Shown in pieces: positions 26,928 through 35,051 of a DNA stretch of 64,000 nucleotides. How positions within the stretch are numbered: the first letter of the stretch is position 1; each line of letters starts with the position of its first letter. Origin of the DNA: Clavibacter sp. VKM Ac-2872. Lineage in GTDB: Bacteria > Actinomycetota > Actinomycetes > Actinomycetales > Microbacteriaceae. Location: NCBI RefSeq assembly GCF_015351105.1, contig NZ_JADKRR010000001.1, positions 1,283,069 through 1,347,068 on the forward strand. Direction: 5' to 3'. Both the position numbers and the translations under genes were made by a program. The notes under the pieces were generated by a model that saw only the letters and a program-made list of their open reading frames with translations, did no database searches and was not told where the DNA came from.

Positions 26928-27926
26928 TCAGTCCACCTCCGGGCGGAGCGCCCTGATGTAGATCACGCTGAACACGGCTCCGACGAGGAGCATGATCGTC
27001 GCGATCGCGGTGCCGAAGCCCAGCTGCGAGAACTGGAACGCCTCCTGGTAGGCGAGGATCGGCAGGGTCGAGCTGGAAGTGCCGGGGCCGCCGCCCGTCA
27101 TGACGAAGATGAGGGTGAAGACCGACAGCGTCTGCAGCGTGGTGAGCATCAGGTTCGTCGAGATGCTGCGGCGGATCACCGGCAGCGTGATGAAGACGAG
27201 CCGCTGCCATCCGGTCGCGCCGTCCACCTCGGCCGACTCGGTGATCTCCGGCGGCACCTCCTGCACGGCCGCCGCGTAGACGAGCATCGAGAAGGCGGAT
27301 CCGCGCCACACGTTCGCGAGGATCACCGACAGCAGCGGCAGCCCGTAGAGCCAGTTCGCGCCCGGGATGCCGAACCAGCCGAGGATCGTGTTGAGCGTGC
27401 CCGTGTCGTTGAAGAACGCGTAGGCGGCGAACGCGGCCACGATCTCCGGCAGCACCCACGCGGCGATGACGAAGGTGCCGACGATTGCCCGGATGACCCG
27501 GTTGCCCTGCCGCATGAGGAGCGCGAGCCCGAGGCCGACGACGTTCTGCCCGACGACCGCCGAGAAGAAGACGAACGCGAGCGTGAGGAGCACCGACTTC
27601 GGGAAGTCGGGATCCGCGAAGAGCGCCGTGTAGTTGTCGAAGCCGATGAACTGCGCACCGCCGGCGGCGTACCCGGTGAGGGACGCGTCCGTGAAGGAGC
27701 CGTAGAGGCTCGCGATCACGGGGCCGAGGAGGAACAGCGCGAGCAGGACCATCGAGGGCAGCAGCGGGATGGTGCGCGCGCCGGTGCGGAGCGCGCGGGC
27801 GCGGGCCCGGCCCGGCCGGACCGGCGACGGACCAGCCGAGCCCGGGCCCGACCCCGCCGCGCCCCGCCGGTCGGCGCTCCGCACGTCGGCGTTGGGGCCG
27901 ACCGGCACGGGGGCGATGGTGGACAC
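26928..27926 (-). CDS. Sugar ABC transporter permease, MalF type
   Basis: 332 residues from GTG 27926. A ~50-residue Arg/Pro/Gly-rich cytosolic lead precedes six membrane segments. The EAA-type loop is EITESAEVDGATGWQRLVF, about residues 228-246. Three bp separate it from the binding-protein gene and 2 bp from the second permease. Together they form the membrane pore of a carbohydrate uptake system of the CUT1 type. Confidence 0.9.
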   Translation of the reverse strand: MSTIAPVPVGPNADVRSADRRGAAGSGPGSAGPSPVRPGRARARALRTGARTIPLLPSMVLLALFLLGPVIASLYGSFTDASLTGYAAGGAQFIGFDNYTALFADPDFPKSVLLTLAFVFFSAVVGQNVVGLGLALLMRQGNRVIRAIVGTFVIAAWVLPEIVAAFAAYAFFNDTGTLNTILGWFGIPGANWLYGLPLLSVILANVWRGSAFSMLVYAAAVQEVPPEITESAEVDGATGWQRLVFITLPVIRRSISTNLMLTTLQTLSVFTLIFVMTGGGPGTSSSTLPILAYQEAFQFSQLGFGTAIATIMLLVGAVFSVIYIRALRPEVD

Positions 27927-27929
27927 GCG

Positions 27930-29321
27930 TCAGCCCTTCGCCTTCTGCGTCCCGTCGTCGCCGACGATGCCGACGACGGCCTGGTCGTACGCGGCCGCGG
28001 CCTCGGCGGGTGACTGCTGGCCGGTCATCACCGACTCCATCGCCACGGTGATCGCGTTGGAGATGCGGCTGTAGTCGGTGGTCGCCGGGCGGAAGTGCGT
28101 GTCGTCGACGAGGGAGGAGAAGAACGCGAACGTCGGGTTGGAGGCGACGTACTCCGGATCCTCGGCGACGTCGCTGCGGACCGCGATCTGGCTGGCCGCG
28201 ATGTCGTACGACTTCGAGCCGTCCTTGTCGAGCGCGTCGGCGATGAACTCGAACGCCTTGTCGGGGGCTTTCGTCTTGGCGCCGACCGCGAGGGTCCAGC
28301 CGCCCGACATGCTCACGGCGCCGGGGGCCTGGCCGTCCTGCGTGGGCATGGGCGCCTGGCCCATCACGTCGCTCCACTCGGGCCACGGGTTGGTGCCCGT
28401 GTCGAGCCAGGTGCCGCTGAGCCACGAGCCGTCGAGGTCGATGGCGAGCTTGCCCTGCGGGATCCACTGGCCGGCGACGATGGTGCCGATGTTGGTGTCG
28501 AGCGCCTCCTCGGGCTTCGGGCCGATGCCGCCCTGGTAGACGTCGCGGATGAAGCCGAGCGAGTCCTCGAAGCCCTGCGAGCCCGTGATCCACTTGCTCG
28601 TCGCATCGTCGTAGAGGGTGCCGGTGGGGGTGCCGTAGTGCAGCATCTCGAAGCCCTGCATGGTCGCGCCCTCGCCCTGGGGCTTGCCCGAGTAGACGTT
28701 GAGGGGGATCACGTCCGGCATCTTCTGCTTGATGGTCTTCGCCGCGTCGAGCACGTCGTCCCAGGTCTTCGGCTCCCACGGGACCGGGAGGCCGGCCTTC
28801 TGGAAGAGGTCCTTGTTGTACCAGAGGGCGCGCGTGTCGGTGCCCATCGGGATCCCGTAGACCTTGCCGTCCTCGCCGACGCCCGCCTGCTTGGCGGAGT
28901 CGTAGAACTTCGACCAGTCGTCCCACTTCGCGACCTGGTCGTCGAGGGGGAGGAGGTAGCCGGCGGCCGCGTCGGACTTCACCTTGAACGTGTCCTCGTA
29001 CATCACGTCCGGGGCGGTGGAGGCCGAGCGGTTCATCAGCGCGAGCTTGGTGAAGTAGTCGTCGTTCTGCGCCGCGATGGGCACGAACTCGACCTTCATG
29101 CCGGGGTTCGCGGCTTCGAAGGTCGTCGCGGTCTCCTTCATGTGGTCGTCCATCTGGGTGAAGGTCCCGAACTTCTGGTACGCGACCCTGAGGGTCTTCC
29201 CGTCGCCTCCGCCGCCCGCGCCGCCCGAGCAGCCGGTGGCGAGGAGGAGGGCGGCGACGGACGCCGCCGTGATCTGGAGGATGCGGGCTCGTGTCCTCGG
29301 GTGGGTCCGGCGGTTCGTCAT
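27930..29321 (-). CDS. Extracellular solute-binding lipoprotein, CUT1 sugar ABC transporter
   Basis: 463 residues. Basic start MTNRRTHPRTRAR, hydrophobic helix and lipobox LATGC with Cys31, followed by a Gly-rich linker. The mature domain has the family features LRVAYQKFGTFT, DVMYEDTFKV, YGIPMGTDTRALWYNKDLF and GSWLSGTWL with many exposed Trp residues that stack on sugars. ATG 29321 has GGGAG upstream; the longer frame to 29408 is leader. First gene of the mannosidase operon. Probably binds an oligosaccharide containing alpha-mannose; this is inferred from context. Confidence 0.9.
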   Translation of the reverse strand: MTNRRTHPRTRARILQITAASVAALLLATGCSGGAGGGGDGKTLRVAYQKFGTFTQMDDHMKETATTFEAANPGMKVEFVPIAAQNDDYFTKLALMNRSASTAPDVMYEDTFKVKSDAAAGYLLPLDDQVAKWDDWSKFYDSAKQAGVGEDGKVYGIPMGTDTRALWYNKDLFQKAGLPVPWEPKTWDDVLDAAKTIKQKMPDVIPLNVYSGKPQGEGATMQGFEMLHYGTPTGTLYDDATSKWITGSQGFEDSLGFIRDVYQGGIGPKPEEALDTNIGTIVAGQWIPQGKLAIDLDGSWLSGTWLDTGTNPWPEWSDVMGQAPMPTQDGQAPGAVSMSGGWTLAVGAKTKAPDKAFEFIADALDKDGSKSYDIAASQIAVRSDVAEDPEYVASNPTFAFFSSLVDDTHFRPATTDYSRISNAITVAMESVMTGQQSPAEAAAAYDQAVVGIVGDDGTQKAKG

Positions 29322-29381
29322 GGTGCTCCCTTGCTCCACTGGCTCGGACGGTCGGCGTCCTCGCCGCCCGTCGAGGGTTAG

Positions 29382-29408
29382 CCAAACGTATGGACTAATC
29401 CATGTCAA
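29382..29408 (-). promoter_or_regulatory. -35 (TTGACA) and inverted-repeat operator of the mannoside operon
   Basis: On the minus strand a consensus -35 TTGACA (29408-29403) is followed at once by ATGGATTAGTCCAT (29403-29390), a 5-bp inverted repeat around 4 nt. TTGGCTAAC lies at -10 distance. The AT-rich island stands out in its GC-rich surroundings. The operator position would let a repressor, plausibly the adjacent ROK protein, cover the promoter. Confidence 0.6.
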
Positions 29409-29477
29409 GACATCCTGGTCACGATCCGGCGGCGGGCAGGGCGGGGCCGCGAGCGTCCGGGCGCCGGCCGCCGGTCG

Positions 29478-30743
29478 CTAGCCGCGGATGAGCATCGCCG
29501 ACGGGCGCGGCGAGAAGGCGTTGTCGAGCACGAGGCACGCGGCGCCCACGGCGGCGACGTCCTCGCCGATGGCCGACTCGACCACCCGGACGGGGTGCTT
29601 CGCGATGAGCGCGGGGGACCGCCGCACCTCCTCCGGCAGCGTCTCCAGCACGAGGCGCGCGATCGGGTGCCAGAAGGGGCCCCCGCAGACCACCTCGTCG
29701 AGGTCGAGCAGGTTCACCTGGATCACGACGGCGCGCGCCAGGTGCCGGGCCGCCGCCTCCACGATCCGGCGGGCGGGCCCGTCCTCCGCGTCCGCGCGCG
29801 CCGCGAGCGCGTGGAAGGCCTCGCCGATCAGCCGCATGTCGACCGCGTCGCCGCTCGCCGCCGCCTCCGCGAGCGCCGCGTCGGACACGTCGCCCGCGCC
29901 GAGCACGCCCCCCTCGACGGCCTGCCGCACGAGCGCGTGCGGGGTGATGAGCTCGCCCACGCAGCCGACGCGCCCGCACGTGCAGCGCCGGCCGCGCGAC
30001 GCGACCATGATGTGGCCGGAGTCCCCGGCGTTCGAGCTCGCGCCGCGGACGGGCTCGCCGCCCAGCACGAGGCCGGTGCCGAAGCCCGTGCCGTAGTAGA
30101 CGAACGCGAGGTGGCGGCGATCCCCGGGGCCGAACCACAGCTCCGCGACGGCGGCCGCGGTCACATCCTTCTCCAGGAGCACCGGCAGGCCGGTCGCGGT
30201 GCTGAGGGCCGAGCGCAGCGGCACGTGGCGCCAGCGGGGGAGCATCGGCGGATCCAGCACGAGGCCCGCGCCCACGTCGATGGGCCCCGGCGCGGCGAGC
30301 CCCACGCCGAGCACGGCCTGACGGTCGACCCCCGCGTCGGCGATGAGCCCGTCGACGAGCCGGGCCACGAGCGCCACCACCTCGTCGGGGCGGGACGCCG
30401 AGGGCGTCGGGCTGCTCGCGTGCCGGATCACCGTGCCCTCCAGGTCGAGCAGCACCGAGGTGATGACCGCGGGATCCACGTGGACGCCCACCGCGAAGCG
30501 GCCGTCGGCCACGAGGTGCAGGAGCGTACGGGGCTTGCCGGGCCCGCGGATCACGGTGCCGCCCTCGCGCACGAGCCCCTCGTCGACGAGGCGGCGCGCG
30601 ACGTTGGTGACGGTCTGCGCGCTGAGGCCCGTGCGCTCGGCGATCTCGGAGCGGCTGGCGCCCTCGGCCGCGCGGCGCACCGCGTCGAGCACCACCGTGC
30701 GGTTGTAGCCGCCGATGGCGGGCAGGTTGGTGCCGCGTCGCAT
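29478..30743 (-). CDS. ROK-family transcriptional regulator (NagC/XylR-like)
   Basis: 421 residues. N-terminal winged helix-turn-helix (~12-65: SRSEIAERTGLSAQTVTNVA). The ROK domain has AVGVHVDPAVITSVLLDLEG and VYYGTGFGTGLVLGG, and the zinc site runs from GHIMVASRGRRC to CTCGRVGCVGEL. ATG 30743 is behind GGAGGTG. The presence of the HTH makes it a regulator rather than a sugar kinase. It lies upstream of the binding-protein gene on the same strand and is the obvious candidate to bind the inverted repeat at 29390-29403 and respond to a sugar. Confidence 0.92.
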   Translation of the reverse strand: MRRGTNLPAIGGYNRTVVLDAVRRAAEGASRSEIAERTGLSAQTVTNVARRLVDEGLVREGGTVIRGPGKPRTLLHLVADGRFAVGVHVDPAVITSVLLDLEGTVIRHASSPTPSASRPDEVVALVARLVDGLIADAGVDRQAVLGVGLAAPGPIDVGAGLVLDPPMLPRWRHVPLRSALSTATGLPVLLEKDVTAAAVAELWFGPGDRRHLAFVYYGTGFGTGLVLGGEPVRGASSNAGDSGHIMVASRGRRCTCGRVGCVGELITPHALVRQAVEGGVLGAGDVSDAALAEAAASGDAVDMRLIGEAFHALAARADAEDGPARRIVEAAARHLARAVVIQVNLLDLDEVVCGGPFWHPIARLVLETLPEEVRRSPALIAKHPVRVVESAIGEDVAAVGAACLVLDNAFSPRPSAMLIRG

Positions 30744-30903
30744 GGGCACCTCCTCGCACCGGCCGTCGCCCGCCGGGCGCGGGCCTCTTCGCAGTATCCC
30801 GGATGCGCGCACGGCGGTCGCGCCGCGCCCGTCGCCCGAGCCAGGCCTTACCGCTGCCCGGGGGAGACGGCGACACGCCCGGCCGTGCCCGCTCGGGCCG
30901 GAG

Positions 30904-30909
30904 CAGGCT
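30904..30909 (+). promoter_or_regulatory. -10-like element CAGGCT, leaderless spacing
   Basis: CAGGCT, 6-nt spacer GGACCC, then ATG 30916. Spacer and flanks are the same as before the ABC ATPase at 1119. Confidence 0.45.
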
Positions 30910-30915
30910 GGACCC

Positions 30916-31995
30916 ATGACCGATCTGCTCGCGACCGCCCACGAAGCGGCTCGCACCCTCCCGTCGCCCCTCCCCGCCGCGCGCGGCCCGCTCAGCAAGG
31001 CCCTCCTCGCCGACCTCGCCGGGGGATCCTCCGCCCCCGATCTCGCGGCGCTCGCCGCCGAGGCGCTCGCCGCGACGGACGATGTCGTCCGGGACGACGA
31101 CGTCCAGCTGGCCCTCTTCTGCCTCTACGAGCTGCACCACGCGGGCCTCGAGGGCGTCGACGACGACCGCGAGTGGGACCCGCGGCTCATCGCCGTGCGC
31201 GGGATCCTCGAGCGCGCGTTCGAGGCCGCCCTCCGCGAGCGCGTCCCCGTCCCCGAGCGCCCCGAGCCGACGGCGGCGGGCGTCGCGGCGGCCCTGTTCG
31301 CGCTCACCTCGGCCGACTCCGGGCCGTCCCTCTCGCGGTTCGTCGCGCGGAAGGCCACCATCGAGCAGCTCCGCGAGTTCCTCGTGCATCGGTCGATCTA
31401 CACGCTCGGCGAGGCCGACCCGCACTCCTGGGCGATCCCGCGCCTGCGGGGTCGCGCCAAGGCCGCGCTCGTGGAGATCCAGGCCGACGAGTACGGCGGC
31501 GGCCGGCCCGAGCGCGTCCACGCGACGATCTTCGGCGCGACCCTCCGCGGCACGGGCCTCGACGACCGCTACGGCGCCTACCTCGACGACGTGCCCGCGA
31601 TCACGCTCGCGTCCTCCAACGCGATGTCGCTGTTCGGCCTGCACCGGCGCCTCCGCGGCGCCATCGTCGGCCACCTCGCCGCGTTCGAGATGACCTCGAG
31701 CGTGCCGAGCCGCCTGTACGCGAGCGGGATCCGCCGCCTCGGCTTCGGCGACGACGTCGCCTGGTACTACGACGAGCACGTCGAGGCCGACGCGGTGCAC
31801 GAGCAGATCGCGGCGCACGACCTCGCCGGTGGGCTCGTGGAGTCGGAGCCCGAGCTCCTCGACGACGTCCTGTTCGGCGCGGCCGCGTGCCTCGAGGTCG
31901 AGGGCTGGGTCGGCGCGCACGTGCTGGCCAGCTGGCAGGCGGGCCGGTCGTCGCTGCGCGCGGGTTCGACGGCCGCCGTCGTGGACGCGGCGTGA
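30916..31995 (+). CDS. Haem-oxygenase-like diiron (HDO-type) iron-containing redox enzyme
   Basis: 359 residues, all-helical. The C-terminal half has acidic and histidine motifs spaced as in haem-oxygenase-like metalloproteins (PF14518 type): YELHHAG with Glu72/His74/His75, EIQADEYG with Glu187/Asp191, and DEHVEADAVHEQ with His288/Asp292/His295. In characterised HDO enzymes such residues bind two irons that activate O2 for N-oxygenation, decarboxylation or C-C cleavage. The substrate here is unknown. The stop overlaps the GTG of a CDGSH iron-sulfur gene (GTGA), which strongly suggests that protein as electron donor or partner. The start is set by the -10-like CAGGCT 6 nt upstream. Confidence 0.8.
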   Translation: MTDLLATAHEAARTLPSPLPAARGPLSKALLADLAGGSSAPDLAALAAEALAATDDVVRDDDVQLALFCLYELHHAGLEGVDDDREWDPRLIAVRGILERAFEAALRERVPVPERPEPTAAGVAAALFALTSADSGPSLSRFVARKATIEQLREFLVHRSIYTLGEADPHSWAIPRLRGRAKAALVEIQADEYGGGRPERVHATIFGATLRGTGLDDRYGAYLDDVPAITLASSNAMSLFGLHRRLRGAIVGHLAAFEMTSSVPSRLYASGIRRLGFGDDVAWYYDEHVEADAVHEQIAAHDLAGGLVESEPELLDDVLFGAAACLEVEGWVGAHVLASWQAGRSSLRAGSTAAVVDAA

Positions 31996-32267
31996 GCGCG
32001 CCGTCGGCGGGCGACTCCGCGGAGCCCGCCCCCGCATCCGCCCGCCCGGCCGGACCCGAGCCGGCGCGGATCATCGCCTACCCCGACGGACCGCTCCTCG
32101 TCCGCGGCGACTTCGAGATCGTGGATCCCGCCGGCCGCCCGGTGCCGCGCACACGGAGCACCGTCGCGCTCTGCCGCTGCGGCGTCTCGTCGATCAAGCC
32201 CTACTGCGACGGCACGCACCGGCTGGTCGGCTTCCGCACGGATCCGCCCGCACCCGCCGCGGAGTAG
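31992..32267 (+). CDS. CDGSH-type iron-sulfur protein (mitoNEET-like)
   Basis: 91 residues from GTG 31992. A 25-residue Ala/Pro-rich lead precedes a short beta-rich core and the single cluster motif CRCGVSSIKPYCDGTH. Cys61, Cys63, Cys72 and His76 are the three-Cys/one-His ligands of a redox-active [2Fe-2S] centre. Coupled by GTGA to the haem-oxygenase-like gene. Likely role: small soluble electron carrier for that enzyme (inference from the overlap). Confidence 0.9.
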   Translation: MSAPSAGDSAEPAPASARPAGPEPARIIAYPDGPLLVRGDFEIVDPAGRPVPRTRSTVALCRCGVSSIKPYCDGTHRLVGFRTDPPAPAAE

Positions 32268-32321
32268 GGCCGCGCGGACGCCGGCGTCCGAGGGCGCCCG
32301 CGCTCGGTCGCGAGGCCGCGG

Positions 32322-32951
32322 TCACGCGAGATCGGGCCGCGTCTCCCGTGCCGCATCGCGCACGCGCTCGACCGCCTCGCGGACGACGTCGTGCCCGCCA
32401 CGCGGCCCCGCCTGCGCGGTGCGCGCCCGGCGGAGGAACCCGTCCCAGTCGCCGCCGCCCGCCCGGATCGGCCGCAGCGGCGCCAGCAGCGCGGCGCGGC
32501 GCAGCCACACGTCCTGCTCGCCCGCCCACCGGTCGAGCGCCTGGTCGGCCCGGGCGCGCGCGGTGCCGCACAGCCGTTCGACGAGCGGCCCGATGACGTC
32601 GAGGGCGAGCGGATCCACGAGCGCCCGGAGCCGCGCGTCCCGCACGAAGCCCTCGATGCGCGTGAGGTCGCCGTTGTCGAGATCGTCCACGTGCTCCTGC
32701 AGCAGCACGACCGCCGCGAGCCGCCGCTCGTAGACGCGCGATCCCCAGAGCTCGGACGCGAGCGCGACCGCCTCGTCCCGCGTCATGCCCGGCCGCCGCC
32801 GGCCGAGGTCGCGCACCGTCCCGCGCACGGCGCCGACGGACGCGCCCACGAACTCCAGGTCGGAGCGCAGCCGCTCCCGCTCCGCGTCGGCGCGGTACCA
32901 CGCGCCCTCGCGCTCGAGGGCCGCGGCGACGAAGTCGGCGTCCTCGCTCAT
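32322..32951 (-). CDS. AlkD-like DNA alkylation repair protein (HEAT repeats)
   Basis: 209 residues, helical. Matches the AlkD layout: ALASELWGSRVYERRLAAV at residues ~63-81, the FVRDARLRALVDPLALDVIG helix pair and the tryptophan block DRWAGEQDVWLRRAALLA. The latter contains the Trp/Arg surface that holds alkylated bases. Family members excise N3- and N7-alkylpurines. ATG 32951 overlaps the stop of the upstream epimerase gene (ATGA). A divergent member with a non-glycosylase role cannot be excluded. Confidence 0.8.
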   Translation of the reverse strand: MSEDADFVAAALEREGAWYRADAERERLRSDLEFVGASVGAVRGTVRDLGRRRPGMTRDEAVALASELWGSRVYERRLAAVVLLQEHVDDLDNGDLTRIEGFVRDARLRALVDPLALDVIGPLVERLCGTARARADQALDRWAGEQDVWLRRAALLAPLRPIRAGGGDWDGFLRRARTAQAGPRGGHDVVREAVERVRDAARETRPDLA

Positions 32952-33961
32952 CCGGCGAGCGGCGCCGAGCCGTCGCGCCCGGAGCGGTGCACGAAGGCGC
33001 GGCCGAACTCGGACAGCACCTCCTCCGCCGTGTGCGTCGGCGCCCAGCCCAGCACCTCGCGGGCGCGGGCGGTCGACATCACCGGCACGTTCGCGGCGAT
33101 GTCGATCCAGCCCGGATCCGTCCGCTGCACGCGCAGCCGCCAGCTCACGGAGACGAGCGCCCGCAGCGCGGGCAGCGGTACCGTCACGACGCGCGCGTCG
33201 AGCAGGCGGCCGACGAGCGCGGCGTCGACGACCGGATCCGCCGCCACGTTGAACGCCCCCGGCGCCCGCCGCTCGACCGCGCGCCAGAACGCGTCCGCCA
33301 CGTCCTCGTTGTGCACCACCTGCGACACCAGCTCGCGCGGGAGCGGCAGCACCGGGGTGCGGGTGGCGAGCCCCAGCCAGCGCGTGGGGATCCACCGCCC
33401 GAGGAAGAGCCCGGCGATCTCCGCGGCGGCCTCGTCGTGCATCACGAGCCCCGGCCGCATGCGCGTGACCACGATCTCGGGGTGGGCCTCGGCGAACGCG
33501 TCCATGGCGCGCTCGTTCTCGGCCTTGTGGCGCGAGTAGTGGGAGGTGTGGATCCCACCCGTCGGCCAGGTCTCGTCGCGCGGCCGGTCCTTGGGCGCGG
33601 GGCTGTAGGCGCCCACCGACGACGCGACGACCACCTGCGGCACTCCTGCCTGCGCGACGGCCTCCAGCACGTGGGCGGTGCCGATGACGTTGGTGCGGTG
33701 CATCACGCGCTCGCGGTGGTTCGGCTGCAGCGCCCACCCGAGGTGGATCACCGCGTCGGCGCCGCGCATGGTCGCCGCGAGCCCGGAGACCGCGCCCGCC
33801 GCGCCGATGTCGGCGAGACGCCAGGTGACCTGGGAGTAGGGCTCGAGGGAGGCGTCGGGCATGCGCCGGGCGACGCCCACGATCTCGGCGCCCGCGGCGT
33901 GGAGACGGCGCAGCACCCCGGTGCCGAGGTTCCCGGTCGCTCCGATGACGACGACGCGCAT
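32948..33961 (-). CDS. NAD-dependent epimerase/dehydratase (extended SDR)
   Basis: 337 residues. Rossmann motif VVIGATGNLGTGVLRRL at the N-terminus, catalytic Ser in VASSVGAYS and the Tyr-Lys pair in HYSRHKAENE. Substrate-binding C-terminus with RPGLVMHDEAAAEIAG. Behaves like atypical epimerases that act on nucleotide sugars or small ketones; substrate unknown. ATG 33961 has AGGAGAGGAG upstream. Coupled to the AlkD-like gene, an unusual pairing. Confidence 0.88.
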   Translation of the reverse strand: MRVVVIGATGNLGTGVLRRLHAAGAEIVGVARRMPDASLEPYSQVTWRLADIGAAGAVSGLAATMRGADAVIHLGWALQPNHRERVMHRTNVIGTAHVLEAVAQAGVPQVVVASSVGAYSPAPKDRPRDETWPTGGIHTSHYSRHKAENERAMDAFAEAHPEIVVTRMRPGLVMHDEAAAEIAGLFLGRWIPTRWLGLATRTPVLPLPRELVSQVVHNEDVADAFWRAVERRAPGAFNVAADPVVDAALVGRLLDARVVTVPLPALRALVSVSWRLRVQRTDPGWIDIAANVPVMSTARAREVLGWAPTHTAEEVLSEFGRAFVHRSGRDGSAPLAG

Positions 33962-34038
33962 GCTGCTCCTCTCCTGCGGACGGGACCCGTCGGGCCGGCT
34001 GATCCGCGGGTCCCCTCCATCATGCTCGCCGACGCCCG

Positions 34039-34069
34039 CCGCGGAGCCCCTGCGCGGGGCGGTCCGCGG
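34039..34069 (-). terminator. Stem-loop after the clpS-DUF2017 operon
   Basis: CCGCGGAGCCCC (34039-34050) pairs with GGGGC and TCCGCGG (34056-34069), with a 2-nt bulge and a 5-nt loop. It lies 8 nt beyond the DUF2017 stop on the minus strand. Confidence 0.6.
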
Positions 34070-34076
34070 CCGACGC

Positions 34077-34592
34077 TCAGCGGTCGACGGCCTCGATGAG
34101 CGATCCCTGCGCGAACGTCAGCCAGTCGTACAGGCTCGCGCTCTCCTCGGGGGCGCGGTCGCGCCAGCCGTCGGCCTCGTCGATCCGCAGCGGCACCGAG
34201 ATCGCGAGCCGGAGGTCGTTGAGGGTGCGGAGCCAGGCCTGCGCACCCGTCGGATCCAGCACCACGAGGAGCCCCCGCCGGCCGGCCCCGCGCGCGTCGG
34301 CCTCGGCGAGCGTCGCCTCGACGGCGGTGGCGTTCGCGGCCTTCGCCTCGGAGAGGTCGGATGCCGTGAAGCGCCGGAACTCGGCGGACGCCTCGGCATC
34401 GTCCGGGTAGGCGTCGGGCAGCAGGCGCTCGACGACGGGGGAGGGGGCGGCGCCGTCCGTGGCGCCACCGGGCGCGGTGCCCTCGTCCAGGATCCCGCGG
34501 AGCTCGCCGAGGAGGCCGCGCAGCATGGCGACCTCGTGCGGCTCGAGGTGCGCGGCGACCGTGCCGTCCGGCCGCGCGTGGAAGGCCCTCAT
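34077..34592 (-). CDS. DUF2017 domain protein
   Basis: 171 residues. Starts MRAFHARPDGTVAAHLEPHEVAMLRGLLGEL, split here at residue ~15, and ends with SASLYDWLTFAQGSLIEAV, the conserved C-terminal helix of DUF2017. Helical, no membrane segment. The gene directly follows clpS with an ATGA overlap, an arrangement conserved across Actinobacteria, so it probably works in or near Clp proteolysis, but its biochemical role is not known. Confidence 0.88.
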   Translation of the reverse strand: MRAFHARPDGTVAAHLEPHEVAMLRGLLGELRGILDEGTAPGGATDGAAPSPVVERLLPDAYPDDAEASAEFRRFTASDLSEAKAANATAVEATLAEADARGAGRRGLLVVLDPTGAQAWLRTLNDLRLAISVPLRIDEADGWRDRAPEESASLYDWLTFAQGSLIEAVDR

Positions 34593-34963
34593 GCCTCCAC
34601 CCGCTCGAGCGTGGCCCACAGCCCGTAGCCGTGCATCGCGAGCACGTGCCGCTCGATCTCCTCGCGGATCCCCGTGGCGACGACCGCCCGGCCGTCCTCG
34701 TGCACGCGCAGCATCAGCTCGTCGGCGCGCTCCCGGCTGAAGCCGAAGTAGCTGCGGAACACGTACGAGACGTACGTCATGAGGTTGACGGGGTCGTTCC
34801 AGACCACGCAGCTCCACACCGGCGGCGTCGCGGCGCGCTCGAGCAGGCTCGTGTCGGAGCCCGTGCGCGTGCCGGATCCGGGATCGCCCGCGGGCGGGTC
34901 GGCCGCACGGCGGGCGGCGGGCAGGGGACGCTGGGTGCGCGCGTCGGCTGCGGTGGTGGTCAT
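34589..34963 (-). CDS. clpS: ATP-dependent Clp protease adaptor ClpS
   Basis: 124 residues. The ClpS core (~48-124) has WNDPVNLMTYVSYVFRSYFG, the HEDGRAVVATG strand and ERHVLAMHGYGLWATLE. Asn-Asp and Met in the WNDPVNLM block, with His in LRVHEDG, form the N-degron pocket. The ~45-residue disordered N-terminus is longer than in E. coli; such an extension contacts ClpA/ClpC. Delivers N-end-rule substrates to ClpCP. ATG 34963 is behind GGGAG; the frame further upstream is not used. Confidence 0.93.
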   Translation of the reverse strand: MTTTAADARTQRPLPAARRAADPPAGDPGSGTRTGSDTSLLERAATPPVWSCVVWNDPVNLMTYVSYVFRSYFGFSRERADELMLRVHEDGRAVVATGIREEIERHVLAMHGYGLWATLERVEA

Positions 34964-35051
34964 CGCGCTCCCGTGGGGTCGTCCCGGCGAGCGGCCGGTG
35001 GATCCATCCTCTCCTGCCGCGCGGGCACTCGGCGACCCCGCCGGCCGGCCG

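Noticed and set aside
32275-32290. 16-bp palindrome CGGACGCCGGCGTCCG between the CDGSH and AlkD-like genes
   Set aside because: Possible weak terminator or protein site, but a 6-bp stem in GC-rich DNA is not convincing.
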